NCBI GenBank assembly: GCA_023139225.1
Contig: JAGLNZ010000378.1
Coordinates: 1-6,075 of the forward strand
DNA from: Desulfobacula sp.
Lineage (GTDB): Bacteria > Desulfobacterota > Desulfobacteria > Desulfobacterales > Desulfobacteraceae
Length of the DNA stretch: 6,075 bases
Reading direction: 5' to 3'
Part shown: in pieces, positions 1 to 4,824 of the stretch
Layout of the letters: the number at the start of each line of letters is the position of its first letter
Position numbering within the stretch: the stretch's first letter is position 1
The notes under the pieces: model-generated
What the model was told of the DNA's origin: nothing
What the model saw: the letters and a program-made list of their open reading frames with translations, nothing else
The model's database searches: none
Position numbers and translations under genes: made by a program

Positions 1-30
1 ACGATTGGATGGGACTTATCAGATAAATAA
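1..30 (+). CDS. 3' end of an upstream gene (partial)
   Basis: Frame 1 reads T-I-G-W-D-L-S-D-K followed by TAA at 28-30, 12 bp before the next start codon. Nine codons are too few to identify a product. The tight spacing to the next gene and the common strand suggest this is the tail of the preceding gene in the same operon. It could also be a chance open frame. Confidence 0.35.
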   Translation, partial: TIGWDLSDK

Positions 31-42
31 CGGGAATTGATA

Positions 43-966
43 ATGGGACCAATATCAAAAAAAATAATTGCCGGACTTAAGAAAGCTAAAAATCAAAAAA
101 TTATAGACCTTAAAGCGATTAAAGAAGCAAAAACATACTCACAAGAGCTCGATAAAACGGTGGTATCAGAAGATGAATTATTAAAGTACGATCCTCTCCA
201 TGCTGTTTATAGCTATGCACAAAACAAGATATCAGTCCTTGTAGAACAATTATCTGGGTTTCCTGCTTTATCAAAATTAACAAATACACTTGAACACGCA
301 AATGATATTTATTTGCCGTCATCCCCGCCACGGAGCCCGCTTACAAAATCGTATTTTACATGCTGGGGATTTTTTGACCTTTGTATCGGAATTAAAAAAG
401 AATCGTTTGGAACAGTCATCCTGGATCTATTGAAAAATTTAAAAGCAGACCTTGGGTTAATCAAAACTATTGAATGTATGCAAGACTCCAGGATGGGAAT
501 CTTTGTCCATAAGGGGCACTTGGATCGATATGTAATTTTAGAGGAATTGGTTACCGGAAGAGAAATAAAAGTTATTGTACCAAGCGGTTATCAGGGGAAA
601 GAAGATGAAATATGGTATGCCAGGGTTATGCCAGAACCATTCCCAGATCTGAATTATAGATACTCATTAGTATTCACAACCCCATATATTCTTGTAGATA
701 TAAATGGCAATCTGGGATCTTCAGCAAAATGTGATGATTGGGAAGCGTTCTTTGATCGGAATTTAAAAACAGCAGGGGGGAAAAACAAAATCAGAGCATA
801 TGAATCTTTTATGAAATACGGGAAAAACAAATATTTTTGGAATGAATATATTTTTGAAGGTTATGTGAACTATCAAGAAGATATGATCATGCTTGCAGGA
901 TTTCCGGATAAGCCACTGAGTATGCCCCATTCAGAAGCAAGTCAGAGAGAACGAGGTGAGATATAA
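43..966 (+). CDS. conserved hypothetical protein, ~307 aa
   Basis: Function not recognised. ATG at 43 is preferred over the in-frame TTG at 37, because the purine-rich GGGA at 32-35 sits 7 bp before 43 and too close to 37. The N-terminal ~40 residues are lysine-rich and probably helical. Residues ~152-217 form a beta-rich segment containing F-V-H-K-G, E-E-L-V-T-G-R-E, V-P-S-G-Y-Q-G and V-F-T-T-P-Y-I-L. I have the impression of having seen this pattern in uncharacterised proteins of other bacteria, but I cannot name a family. There is no signal peptide or membrane segment, so it is probably cytosolic. The stop at 964-966 lies 2 bp before the next gene, implying co-transcription and possibly translational coupling. 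Confidence 0.85.
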   Translation: MGPISKKIIAGLKKAKNQKIIDLKAIKEAKTYSQELDKTVVSEDELLKYDPLHAVYSYAQNKISVLVEQLSGFPALSKLTNTLEHANDIYLPSSPPRSPLTKSYFTCWGFFDLCIGIKKESFGTVILDLLKNLKADLGLIKTIECMQDSRMGIFVHKGHLDRYVILEELVTGREIKVIVPSGYQGKEDEIWYARVMPEPFPDLNYRYSLVFTTPYILVDINGNLGSSAKCDDWEAFFDRNLKTAGGKNKIRAYESFMKYGKNKYFWNEYIFEGYVNYQEDMIMLAGFPDKPLSMPHSEASQRERGEI

Positions 967-968
967 AC

Positions 969-1307
969 ATGAAAACAATCAACAGGACCGCTATCACCAT
1001 CATTCCTAAAAAACTATACATTAATTGGGCGAATAGTTTTGATGATGCTGGAGAAAATTATGATCCTGAATTGATAATTGGTACGACAATATTGATGCCT
1101 GATGACTATGATGAATTCAATTATGAAAAATTTATTAAAAAACATTACAAAAAACTTTTTGAAGAGCAACTGGAATCATGGATAAGGGTCCCAGATTTGT
1201 GGCCAAAAAAAAGAAGCATTAAAATGTTTAAAGAATGGTTCGAGATTATCCCATCAGATATGATACTGGATTTTGGTTATGATGAAATTGAACAAGAAGA
1301 TTATTGA
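969..1307 (+). CDS. conserved hypothetical protein, 112 aa
   Basis: Function not recognised, but the layout resembles a widespread family of ~110-130 aa bacterial hypotheticals. It begins N-R-T-A-I-T-I-I-P-K with I-N-W-A-N-S following. An acidic stretch around D-D-Y-D-E-F comes next, then F-E-E-Q-L-E-S-W, a D-L-W-P-K-K-R motif, and a C-terminal F-K-E-W-F-E-I-I-P-S-D-M segment ending in acidic residues. The GAGGTGAG Shine-Dalgarno at 953-960 is 8 bp from the ATG. It lies between two same-strand genes with gaps of 2 and 14 bp, so it is part of the operon. No catalytic motif, signal peptide or membrane helix is visible. Confidence 0.85.
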   Translation: MKTINRTAITIIPKKLYINWANSFDDAGENYDPELIIGTTILMPDDYDEFNYEKFIKKHYKKLFEEQLESWIRVPDLWPKKRSIKMFKEWFEIIPSDMILDFGYDEIEQEDY

Positions 1308-1321
1308 AAAAAAGGATTTAT

Positions 1322-1645
1322 ATGTTTGATTTAAAATTACCGGATTTCGAAATAATTGTCTGGATCAATAATAATGATTTTGGGGGGAAATTGAAGAACG
1401 GAATATTTGCAATAACAAAGGATCTTGAGGTCTATGATTATTCTGAGGCTAAAGATAAGATAGTATATCATTGGGTAGTGAATTCCTGGATACAAACAAT
1501 GGTTTTAGGCGGACAATTAAAAGACTTTATAGGAAATCCTAATCTGATATTTCTCAAGCTTAAAGCGAATAATGATTCAAGTATTGATGATATTATTTTT
1601 ATAGATGATAGAAAAATGAGGAGCCATGACAAAAAGAAAAGCTAA
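1322..1645 (+). CDS. hypothetical protein, ~107 aa
   Basis: Product not recognised. The frame is also open from TTG at 1304, which would overlap the previous stop. ATG at 1322 is preferred because AAGGA at 1312-1316 is 5 bp upstream. The protein alternates beta-like stretches (F-E-I-I-V-W-I, G-I-F-A-I, L-I-F-L-K-L, D-D-I-I-F-I-D) with a central W-V-V-N-S-W-I-Q segment, and ends in a basic tail (K-K-K-S). This is consistent with a small globular cytosolic alpha/beta protein. Its 3' end overlaps the next gene by 20 bp in another frame, so translation of the pair is probably coupled. Confidence 0.75.
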   Translation: MFDLKLPDFEIIVWINNNDFGGKLKNGIFAITKDLEVYDYSEAKDKIVYHWVVNSWIQTMVLGGQLKDFIGNPNLIFLKLKANNDSSIDDIIFIDDRKMRSHDKKKS

Positions 1646-1865
1646 ACCAGAAAAAGATTTAGAAAAAGCTTACTCTCAAAAAGATTTCGTGGCCAAATTA
1701 AGGCGGCTTGCTGATTCACTTGAAAAGAATAAAAGGTTCAGGATACAAATTGCTGGTGAAAGGATCTCTGTCCCACCCGATGCTATTTTTAATATTGAAC
1801 ATGAAAGAGAGGGAGATAATGAAGAAATTGAATTTCAGTTAAAATGGATGGTGCCTGAAAAATAG
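1626..1865 (+). CDS. amphi-Trp domain-containing protein, 79 aa
   Basis: The protein fits the small amphi-Trp domain family, named for a C-terminal alternating (amphipathic) strand followed by an invariant Trp. Residues 1-15 are basic. Residues 16-36 form the helix with L-R-R-L-A-D-S-L-E. Residues 37-50 read R-F-R-I-Q-I-A-G-E-R-I-S-V-P. Residues 54-74 are an acidic alternating strand ending F-Q-L-K-W, with Trp at 74. The domain's molecular role is not established; it often occurs as a tiny standalone protein. AGGAG at 1619-1623 is only 2-3 bp from the ATG, which is unusually tight. The start lies inside the end of the previous gene (20-bp overlap), suggesting ribosome hand-over. Confidence 0.85.
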   Translation: MTKRKAKPEKDLEKAYSQKDFVAKLRRLADSLEKNKRFRIQIAGERISVPPDAIFNIEHEREGDNEEIEFQLKWMVPEK

Positions 1866-1965
1866 TTTCAAATGTTTTGATACCTGTATGCAGGAAGCGA
1901 ATCAATTAAAATTTCTAAATAATTGGAAAATATGCATTTTCAAACAACACCAACTGGAAAAAACT

Positions 1966-2289
1966 ATGACCATATCAATACAAGAATCAGATTGGAAATA
2001 TCTAAGAAAAAGAGAAGTCGATATGCTCGCCACCCTTTGCGGCAGAATCAATGAACAATCAAAAGATATTCTTAATGATCAATCTGAATCCGAGCATGAA
2101 AAATATTTAAAGATGTATGATCATATCAAAAAGTCAGATAGGATCGTTGCCGATTGTTTTAATGATTGGCGCAGATCAAATATCTGGCTAAAAATTCAAT
2201 TTCTCAGACACCATGATCTTTTAACAGATGAGCACCTGGATCAAATGTCGGATGATGTTAGAGCCCTGGTTGAACATTATCAATCGTGA
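1966..2289 (+). CDS. conserved hypothetical protein, ~107 aa
   Basis: Function not recognised. ATG at 1966 is chosen over the in-frame ATG at 1888 for two reasons. GGA at 1956-1958 gives a usable 7-bp spacing, and the family I recall begins with a short strand followed by E-S-D-W-K, as here; no Shine-Dalgarno precedes 1888. The protein appears all-helical, with R-E-V-D-M-L-A-T-L-C-G-R, H-E-K-Y-L-K-M-Y-D-H-I and a central F-N-D-W-R-R-S-N block followed by L-R-H-H-D-L-L-T. This matches a recurrent small bacterial hypothetical family with F-x-D-x-R-R-S and H-G-L-L-T motifs. It is the last gene of the left operon, 100 bp after the amphi-Trp gene. Confidence 0.8.
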   Translation: MTISIQESDWKYLRKREVDMLATLCGRINEQSKDILNDQSESEHEKYLKMYDHIKKSDRIVADCFNDWRRSNIWLKIQFLRHHDLLTDEHLDQMSDDVRALVEHYQS

Positions 2290-2569
2290 AATAAATAAAA
2301 CATGGAAATATATTGATCAAGATGGGGATTGATTATAGCCAGTAGTCCGGTCTTTTCAGACTTCCCTTTTAAGCTTATCCGATATCACAAAACAAGATCA
2401 AGATTAGAGATTGTATCCTTGATATTTTGAATGTATCCTGACAATCTCGATTAGGATAATCATTGAGCGGAAAAATGGAAAACTCAATTTTTTGTATTAT
2501 AAAAATTAATAGAGAGAATGCCTCGTGATGTGTTTTTTTGTTGTTTTAGTTGAACCACTCTCAATTGTT
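2290..2569. other. gene-free AT-rich stretch with small repeats
   Basis: No convincing gene on either strand. It holds an 8-bp perfect inverted repeat (GAGATTGT at 2407-2414 and ACAATCTC at 2441-2448). Between the arms are two copies of TGTATCCT at 2413-2420 and 2433-2440, exactly 20 bp apart. A 9-bp direct repeat, GATCAAGAT, occurs at 2315-2323 and 2396-2404. A weak stem, GTCT/AGAC around 2350-2361 followed by CCCTTTT, might act as a poor terminator for the left operon. None of these is clearly functional. Confidence 0.4.
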
Positions 2570-3016
2570 TTAGCAAGTCAAATCATTTCTTAACAATGTA
2601 AAATCAGCTGTTTTATCTGGCTTATATGTGTGATGATACCTGATAGTTTCATCGATCATATTTTCGTCACGAGAGCTAAAAATTTTTGGCTTTCTGTTTT
2701 CAATATTCGCAACACCATATTCAAACTCTTGATTATTAATTTTTCTGTCAGACATAATGTCCTCAACGTCTACAGTATAGTCAAGATCTCTACCATCACG
2801 CCATTGATTACCATGAAGCCTTTTTATATAAATTTTGATAGTTGGTTTGAGTTCAATTCGATTGAGAATTTGCAAAATACAGATTGGAAGCACCTGAAAC
2901 TGATAATTAGTAGCCGACCGGAAACCCCCGTTTCCGGTTTGGGAGATCACGCCAGACAATGAAATTTCTCGAATGTTTTCGTTCCTCACGGGCATATGTT
3001 GGATGCAATAATTCAT
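2570..3016 (-). pseudogene. 3' part of an unknown gene fused to an IS end
   Basis: The open frame runs from an ATG at 3016 to a stop at 2570 (148 codons), but its first ~33 codons lie inside the left end of the insertion sequence. The G-V-I-S-Q-T-G-N-G-G-F-R stretch is encoded by the terminal inverted repeat. Residues 34-148 (2570-2916) have a normal protein-like composition, with I-K-I-Y-I-K-R-L, D-G-R-D-L-D-Y-T-V-D, E-F-E-Y-G-V-A-N-I-E-N-R-K and S-S-R-D-E-N-M-I-D-E-T. They probably represent the remaining C-terminal part of a host gene entered by the element. I do not recognise the family. The 5' portion may be the short frame at 3511-3606. A real IS-driven fusion protein cannot be excluded. 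Confidence 0.5.
2917..2948 (+). repeat. IS terminal inverted repeat, left end
   Basis: The sequence reads inward as ACC-GG-AAACCCCC-GTTTCCGG-TTTGGGAGATC. It pairs with 3479-3508 read on the opposite strand, the left copy carrying two extra G. It also contains its own perfect hairpin: ACCGGAAAC (2917-2925), four C, GTTTCCGGT (2930-2938). The extra GG creates this hairpin, which the right end lacks in perfect form. Confidence 0.75.
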
Positions 3017-3099
3017 TTATGGCTGTCTTTGATAATTTTGATAGACGTTGGACATAATTATCCTGTATGCAATGCTTGTAAATATTTGTGGGTAATTTT

Positions 3100-3435
3100 T
3101 TAAGCGGCTTTACACTGAGACCGCTGAAGCTGTTTTAATTTTTTTGTTGGATATCGTGCCCTATGATCTGAAGATTCCTTGATAGAACAGCAAGGCCTAC
3201 ATACCGCTTAAATCCTTGGATACCATGATCAAGGCATCGGCCCAAACCATGGTTCTCCAATCCGTTGATTGCTGGTTCCACTGCTGAGTGTTCCCTTTTA
3301 CGGCGAATAAATTCTTCAGATGTTTCTTCTTTTTGCTCACCCTTGTTTACGCTTCCCCTTTTTCGGAAGGACCAAAGTCTCAAGCATATTTTTTAATTGT
3401 TTCTTGTTGCTGGGAGTATAAAATCCTTTATCAGC
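3100..3435 (-). pseudogene. DDE transposase, C-terminal remnant with two frameshifts
   Basis: Read on the minus strand, the remnant starts A-D-K-G-F-Y-T-P-S-N, continues V-L-P-K-K-G-K-R, then E-F-I-R-R-K-R-E-H-S-A-V-E-P-A-I-N-G-L, H-G-L-G-R-C-L-D-H-G-I-Q-G-F-K-R-Y-V-G-L-A-V-L. It ends L-Q-R-S-Q-C-K-A-A with a stop at 3100. The Glu of H-S-A-V-E is expected to be the third residue of the DDE triad; both catalytic Asp lie in the deleted part. An extra base near 3345-3347 shifts the frame after P-K-K-G-K-R. One missing base in the seven-T run at 3139-3145 shifts it again before the terminal Q-R-S-Q-C-K-A-A. Deletion plus two frameshifts make it non-functional. Confidence 0.8.
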
Positions 3436-3478
3436 AGCTCGAAACGCCTGTAAAATCAGGTGGAATACGCTCAAAATC

Positions 3479-3508
3479 GATCTCTCACGCCGGAAACCGG
3501 GGTTTGGT
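3479..3508 (-). repeat. IS terminal inverted repeat, right end
   Basis: Read on the minus strand: ACC-AAACCCCG-GTTTCCGG-CGTGAGAGATC. It matches the left end at ACC, AAACCCC, GTTTCCGG and GAGATC. Just outside it lie two short palindromes, TTGGTCACCAA (3504-3514) and AAGACA/TGTCTT (3513-3525). Confidence 0.75.
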
Positions 3509-3510
3509 CA

Positions 3511-3606
3511 CCAAGACATTGTCTTATATGCTTGAGTAACAAATGAGGACTTTGTGAATTGACATTGTAAAACGCCAGTTTTTTGTTTCTCTTTACTTTT
3601 TGTCAT
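3511..3606 (-). pseudogene. possible 5' fragment of the IS-interrupted gene
   Basis: On the minus strand an ATG at 3606-3604 opens a 32-codon frame beginning M-T-K-S-K-E-K-Q-K and ending K-T-M-S-W. Its stop at 3508-3510 is created at the edge of the insertion sequence. Its position and strand fit the missing N-terminal part of the gene whose remainder lies at 2570-2916. There is no Shine-Dalgarno. A TATAAT-like box lies 6 bp upstream of the ATG on the minus strand, inside the palindrome shared with the antitoxin promoter. It may equally be a chance frame. Confidence 0.3.
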
Positions 3607-3629
3607 ACATGTATTATATATATGACAAA
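3592..3629 (+). promoter_or_regulatory. promoter and palindromic operator of the relBE-type operon
   Basis: A perfect 9-bp inverted repeat, TTTGTCATA (3599-3607) and TATGACAAA (3621-3629), is separated by 13 bp and encloses a second palindrome, ATACATGTAT (3605-3614). It overlaps a plausible promoter: -35 TTTACT (3592-3597), a 17-bp spacer, -10 TATATA (3615-3620). This puts transcription start near 3627, about 30 nt before the antitoxin ATG. Ribbon-helix-helix antitoxins characteristically bind such sites and repress their own operon, so autoregulation is inferred. Confidence 0.6.
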
Positions 3630-3657
3630 TTGTAAAGAAAAAATGAAAGGGGAAAGC

Positions 3658-3882
3658 ATGTTATCTGTAAGATTACAAGGTGATTTTGAAGATAGACTGA
3701 GAAATTTATCAGAAAAAACCAACAGGACAAAAGCCTTTTATGTTAAAGAACTTTTTAATAGACATTTTGAAGAATTGGAAGATATCTACCTTGCAGAATC
3801 AGCACTTGAAGAATTTAAACAAAGCGGGGAAAAAGCAATTTCTTTAAATAAAATGAGAACAGCACTTGACCTGGATAATTAA
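3658..3882 (+). CDS. relB: RelB-type ribbon-helix-helix antitoxin, 74 aa
   Basis: This is the antitoxin of a type II pair: it should bind and neutralise the toxin encoded next and repress the operon. Residues 1-6 (M-L-S-V-R-L) form the DNA-contacting strand. Residues ~8-20 and ~25-39 are two helices joined by K-T-N-R-T-K, the usual RHH pattern. The tail, D-I-Y-L-A-E-S-A-L-E-E-F then K-A-I-S-L-N-K-M, is the toxin-binding part seen in RelB-like proteins. ATG at 3658 is chosen because AGGGG at 3648-3652 precedes it; the frame is open further upstream but runs through the operator. The 3' end overlaps the toxin gene by 17 bp. The symbol denotes the class, not proven orthology to the E. coli gene. 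Confidence 0.85.
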   Translation: MLSVRLQGDFEDRLRNLSEKTNRTKAFYVKELFNRHFEELEDIYLAESALEEFKQSGEKAISLNKMRTALDLDN

Positions 3883-4204
3883 ATTTATACCAAAGATAAA
3901 AAGAGAGCTTAAAAAGCTTGATAAAAAAGATTCTAAAAATATTTTGGATTTTTTAGAAAATGAAGTCCTGCCTTTGGAAGATCCCCGAACTATTGCAATA
4001 AAATTAAAAAAGAATCTGAAAGAATTTTATAAATTCAGAGTTGGGAATTTTAGAATTATTGCTGATATCCAAGACAATCAACTTCTTATATTGGTTGTCA
4101 GGATAGCAAACAGAAAAGATGTATATAAAAAAAAATTTAAACAGCCTTCACAAGAGACAAAAATAATTTCATTAGCTGATTTAAAAAATAAATCTAAAAA
4201 ATAA
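3866..4204 (+). CDS. relE: RelE-type mRNA interferase toxin, 112 aa
   Basis: RelE-family toxins cut mRNA in the ribosomal A site when freed from the antitoxin. The start M-T-W-I-I-K-F, the helical R-E-L-K-K-L-D-K-K, then L-E-D-P-R, K-L-K-K-N-L, F-Y-K-F-R-V-G-N-F-R-I-I-A-D-I and N-R-K-D-V-Y are in the family order. Arg58, Arg63, Arg83 and Tyr87, together with several Lys at 46-52, occupy positions where the family keeps its basic and tyrosine active-site residues, so activity is plausible. The TTG start at 3866 lies inside the antitoxin gene. It keeps the family N-terminus M-x-W-x-I-x-F, and no better start exists. A lysine-rich tail of ~25 residues follows Tyr87, longer than in many relatives. 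The overlap with the antitoxin implies coupled translation. Confidence 0.85.
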   Translation: MTWIIKFIPKIKRELKKLDKKDSKNILDFLENEVLPLEDPRTIAIKLKKNLKEFYKFRVGNFRIIADIQDNQLLILVVRIANRKDVYKKKFKQPSQETKIISLADLKNKSKK

Positions 4205-4224
4205 TAGAACTATGAACCATTACA

Positions 4225-4277
4225 AGCTGATGATAAAATTCAACCGATTGTATAATCATCGAATTATTTTGTCAGCT
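4225..4277 (+). repeat. imperfect inverted repeat after the toxin gene
   Basis: AGCTGA (4225-4230) pairs with TCAGCT (4272-4277). The stem continues inward through AT-rich bases to TTC/GAA, with about 13 of 17 positions pairing. It lies ~20 bp downstream of the toxin stop and could form a weak terminator or mRNA-stabilising stem, but no clear T-run follows it. Confidence 0.3.
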
Positions 4278-4332
4278 CATTGCAAAAATGGGTTAAAATA
4301 AATCCGGAGGAGTATTCTCCCTTCGAGTCCAC

Positions 4333-4392
4333 TGTGCCTAAATTGTGCCCGTCAAGGTCAAAAATTTCCAAATGGTTCCAAACAGAACCAAA
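4333..4392 (+). repeat. helically phased short repeats (possible integrase arm sites)
   Basis: TGTGCC occurs at 4333-4338 and 4344-4349, 11 bp apart. CCAAA then occurs at 4368, 4378 and 4388, exactly 10 bp apart. The last copies lie in the palindrome TGGTTC (4373-4378) / GAACCA (4385-4390). Repeats on one face of the helix, 70-130 bp inside a tRNA-type attachment core, are what arm-type binding sites of a tyrosine integrase or an excisionase would look like. The role is inferred from position only. Confidence 0.4.
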
Positions 4393-4463
4393 AGTTAAGT
4401 TAAAAAGTTGTTTATATTCAACATGTTAAAATTATAGCAAAATCTGAATCTTAAGTTTTTGCT

Positions 4464-4508
4464 CTTCGAATCCATAGGTCGCCCGTTCGAATCGGGCCGG
4501 GCGTACCA
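4464..4508 (+). other. tRNA gene 3'-half fragment, probable attachment site (attR)
   Basis: The sequence contains a complete T-arm: GCCCG (4481-4485), loop TTCGAAT (4486-4492) and CGGGC (4493-4497). It is followed by a 7-nt acceptor strand CGGGCGT, discriminator A and CCA (4506-4508). Before it, CTTCGAATCCATAGGTC resembles the 3' side of an anticodon loop/stem and variable loop, closest in my memory to tRNA-Arg with TCT anticodon. No matching acceptor 5' strand or D-arm lies upstream; that sequence is plain AT-rich DNA. A half tRNA running from anticodon loop to CCA is the classic duplication left when an element integrates in a tRNA 3' end. The + orientation places the element to the left. 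Confidence 0.7.
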
Positions 4509-4788
4509 CTAATACCAAGGATTTTCATATTTTACTGAAAACCTTTTGCTTTAAATTGGGTTTATTTACACATATTCTAATCTCTTTAATATAAGCGTTC
4601 AAACTTGATCCTTTCAAGCAAGATATTAACTCTGTCAACATTGTTCCAAAAAAGTATTTATTTTCTTTCAAAACCCGTATAACTGTTCGAGATTGGGATT
4701 TTAGACAAGAGAAAATTTTTATCATAAGAGGTTACAACTTAATGCTGATGGGGGTCAATTTTGGATGCTGTTTGACAGAAATATATCG
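4509..4788. other. gene-free spacer right of the tRNA fragment
   Basis: I see no convincing gene here. An open minus-strand frame of 66 codons (4525-4725) has no ribosome-binding site and no recognisable domain, so it is not called. The only structured piece is the IS-end-like sequence at 4749-4777. Confidence 0.4.
4749..4777 (+). mobile_element. possible solitary IS21-type end
   Basis: The sequence combines TGGGGGTCAATTTTGGATG with GCTGTTTGACA. This resembles the terminal repeats of IS21-family elements, which carry repeated GGGTCAATTTT-like blocks and finish in TTGACA. No istA or istB coding sequence lies beside it, so at most it is a leftover end. The resemblance is from memory and short. 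Confidence 0.3.
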
Positions 4789-4817
4789 TTGTCATTTTTT
4801 TGGGTACGCTGTATGCT
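4789..4817 (+). promoter_or_regulatory. promoter of the HEPN/MNT pair
   Basis: A -35 box TTGTCA (4789-4794), a 17-bp spacer and a -10 box TATGCT (4812-4817) lie immediately before the HEPN start codon. Transcription would then begin at or within a base or two of the ATG at 4825, giving a leaderless mRNA. This agrees with the absence of any Shine-Dalgarno there. An alternative -10, TATAAA at 4817-4822, would place the start inside the gene. Confidence 0.45.
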
Positions 4818-4824
4818 ATAAATC

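Larger units (their letters stand above)
2917..3508 (-). mobile_element. internally deleted insertion sequence, 592 bp
   Basis: The element is bounded by inverted repeats at 2917-2948 and 3479-3508, with about 26 of 30 positions matching and a 2-nt gap. Between them, on the minus strand, is the C-terminal part of a DDE transposase (3100-3435) followed by ~150 bp of non-coding 3' sequence. Only ~45 bp separate the right repeat from the mid-gene transposase codons, so the start and most of the transposase have been deleted. Full elements with this kind of transposase are usually well over 1 kb. The transposase tail resembles those annotated in the ISNCY group; that placement is from memory. No clear target-site duplication was found, so it cannot move by itself but could be mobilised in trans. 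Confidence 0.75.

Noticed and set aside
119..331. Minus-strand open frame inside the first gene
   Set aside because: Antisense shadow of the ~307-aa gene, without a ribosome site.
2630..2962. Plus-strand open frame of 110 codons
   Set aside because: It lies opposite the minus-strand remnant and crosses the IS terminal repeat; it has no ribosome site and no protein-like motif.
3504..3525. Pair of palindromes just outside the right IS end as a target-site duplication
   Set aside because: No matching copy lies outside the left IS end, so they are not a duplication of the target.
3288..3539. Plus-strand open frame of 83 codons
   Set aside because: It is antisense to the transposase remnant and the right IS end; composition is that of a shadow frame.
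4309..4330. Second tRNA-like fragment (TTCGAGTCC at 4322-4330)
   Set aside because: The T-loop-like string is not flanked by pairing stem arms or an acceptor strand.
4464..4508. Complete functional tRNA gene
   Set aside because: No sequence complementary to the acceptor strand and no D-arm is found in the ~80 bases upstream; only the 3' half exists.
4525..4725. Minus-strand open frame of 66 codons
   Set aside because: No Shine-Dalgarno and no recognisable domain, and it sits in an AT-rich spacer; a real small gene is possible but unsupported.
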